DNA from: Coriobacteriia bacterium
Lineage (GTDB): Bacteria > Actinomycetota > Coriobacteriia > Anaerosomatales > JAUVQN01
NCBI GenBank assembly: GCA_030598125.1
Contig: JAUVQN010000098.1
Span: forward strand, 1 to 5,443
DNA length: 5,443 nucleotides
Direction: 5' to 3'
Below, one piece after another: positions 5,319 through 5,443 of this stretch. Positions within the stretch are counted from its first letter, which is position 1. Every line of letters begins with the position of its first letter. The notes beneath the pieces were generated by a model, which was given only the letters and a program-made list of their open reading frames with translations, was not told the origin of the DNA and made no database searches. Made by a program: the position numbers and the translations under genes.

Positions 5319-5443
5319 TGGCCGGCGCCGTCGACTACGCTCAGTGGCGAGACCATCGCCGACGCATGCTCCGCTCGCAGCTCGGTATCGTCGGGGGGAG
5401 CGGCACCGGACCGCTCCGCCGCCGGAAGCTCCGCACCGCGGAC
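5318..5443 (+). CDS. 5' end of an unidentified gene, translationally coupled to the HTH-nucleotidyltransferase gene (partial)
   Basis: The ATG overlaps the preceding TGA (TGATG) and has GGGAGG (5306-5311) 6 bases upstream, so the start is well supported. The frame stays open for 42 codons to the window edge. The visible part begins MAGAVDYAQWRDHRRRMLRS. It is strongly basic, with arginine clusters at 14-16 and 34-36, separated by a glycine-rich GIVGGSGTG (23-31) that lacks the lysine of a Walker A motif. No family can be named. The arrangement suggests that it works with the upstream protein, for example as its partner or antitoxin, but the visible sequence does not show this. Confidence 0.7.
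   Translation, partial: MAGAVDYAQWRDHRRRMLRSQLGIVGGSGTGPLRRRKLRTAD

Noticed and set aside
5384..5410. Glycine-rich GIVGGSGTG in the last partial gene, considered as a nucleotide-binding loop
   Set aside because: It lacks the GK[ST] of Walker A and a surrounding strand-helix context. With only 42 residues visible no domain can be claimed.

Overview
The window is GC-rich bacterial DNA (about 70% by eye) with strong G/C third-position bias, GTG as well as ATG starts, and purine-rich ribosome binding sites. The gene content (a SpoIIM-family protein divergent from an RDD protein, a BioY biotin transporter, a CocE/NonD hydrolase) and base composition suggest an actinobacterium (Actinomycetota), possibly a deep-branching one. 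No marker gene is present, so this is only an inference.

Layout. Positions 1-66 are the end of an unidentified gene. Positions 116-1906 (+) encode a complete CocE/NonD-type serine hydrolase. It meets, 2 bp stop to stop, a SpoIIM-family (DUF95) membrane protein on the minus strand (1909-2886, start revised to a GTG behind a perfect AGGAGG). The SpoIIM gene is divergent from an RDD-family membrane protein (3026-3787, +). The two share a ~140 bp intergenic region with a 20-bp perfect palindrome at 2972-2991, whose centre offers a TAGCAT -10-like hexamer on each strand. Next is bioY (3881-4492, +), the substrate-binding subunit of an ECF biotin transporter. It is preceded by a -35/-10-like promoter and an inverted repeat (ACCGTAAACC, 14 bp, GGTTGACGGT) that closely resembles a BirA biotin-repressor operator. 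After a short AT-rich segment with 10-bp-phased repeats comes a gene (4578-5318, +) joining an excisionase/MerR-like HTH domain to a nucleotidyltransferase-fold domain of the AbiEii/DUF6036 type. Its stop codon overlaps by one base the start of a further gene that runs off the window (5318-5443).

How the genes relate. The SpoIIM and RDD genes form a recurring membrane-protein neighbourhood and probably act together. bioY appears to be a separately regulated biotin-uptake unit whose energising ECF subunits are not here. The HTH-nucleotidyltransferase gene and its translationally coupled partner look like a compact two-gene module, possibly toxin-antitoxin-like or accessory, and are the least explained part of the window. 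No RNA genes, insertion sequences or CRISPR arrays were seen, and no gene-free stretch exceeds 300 bases.
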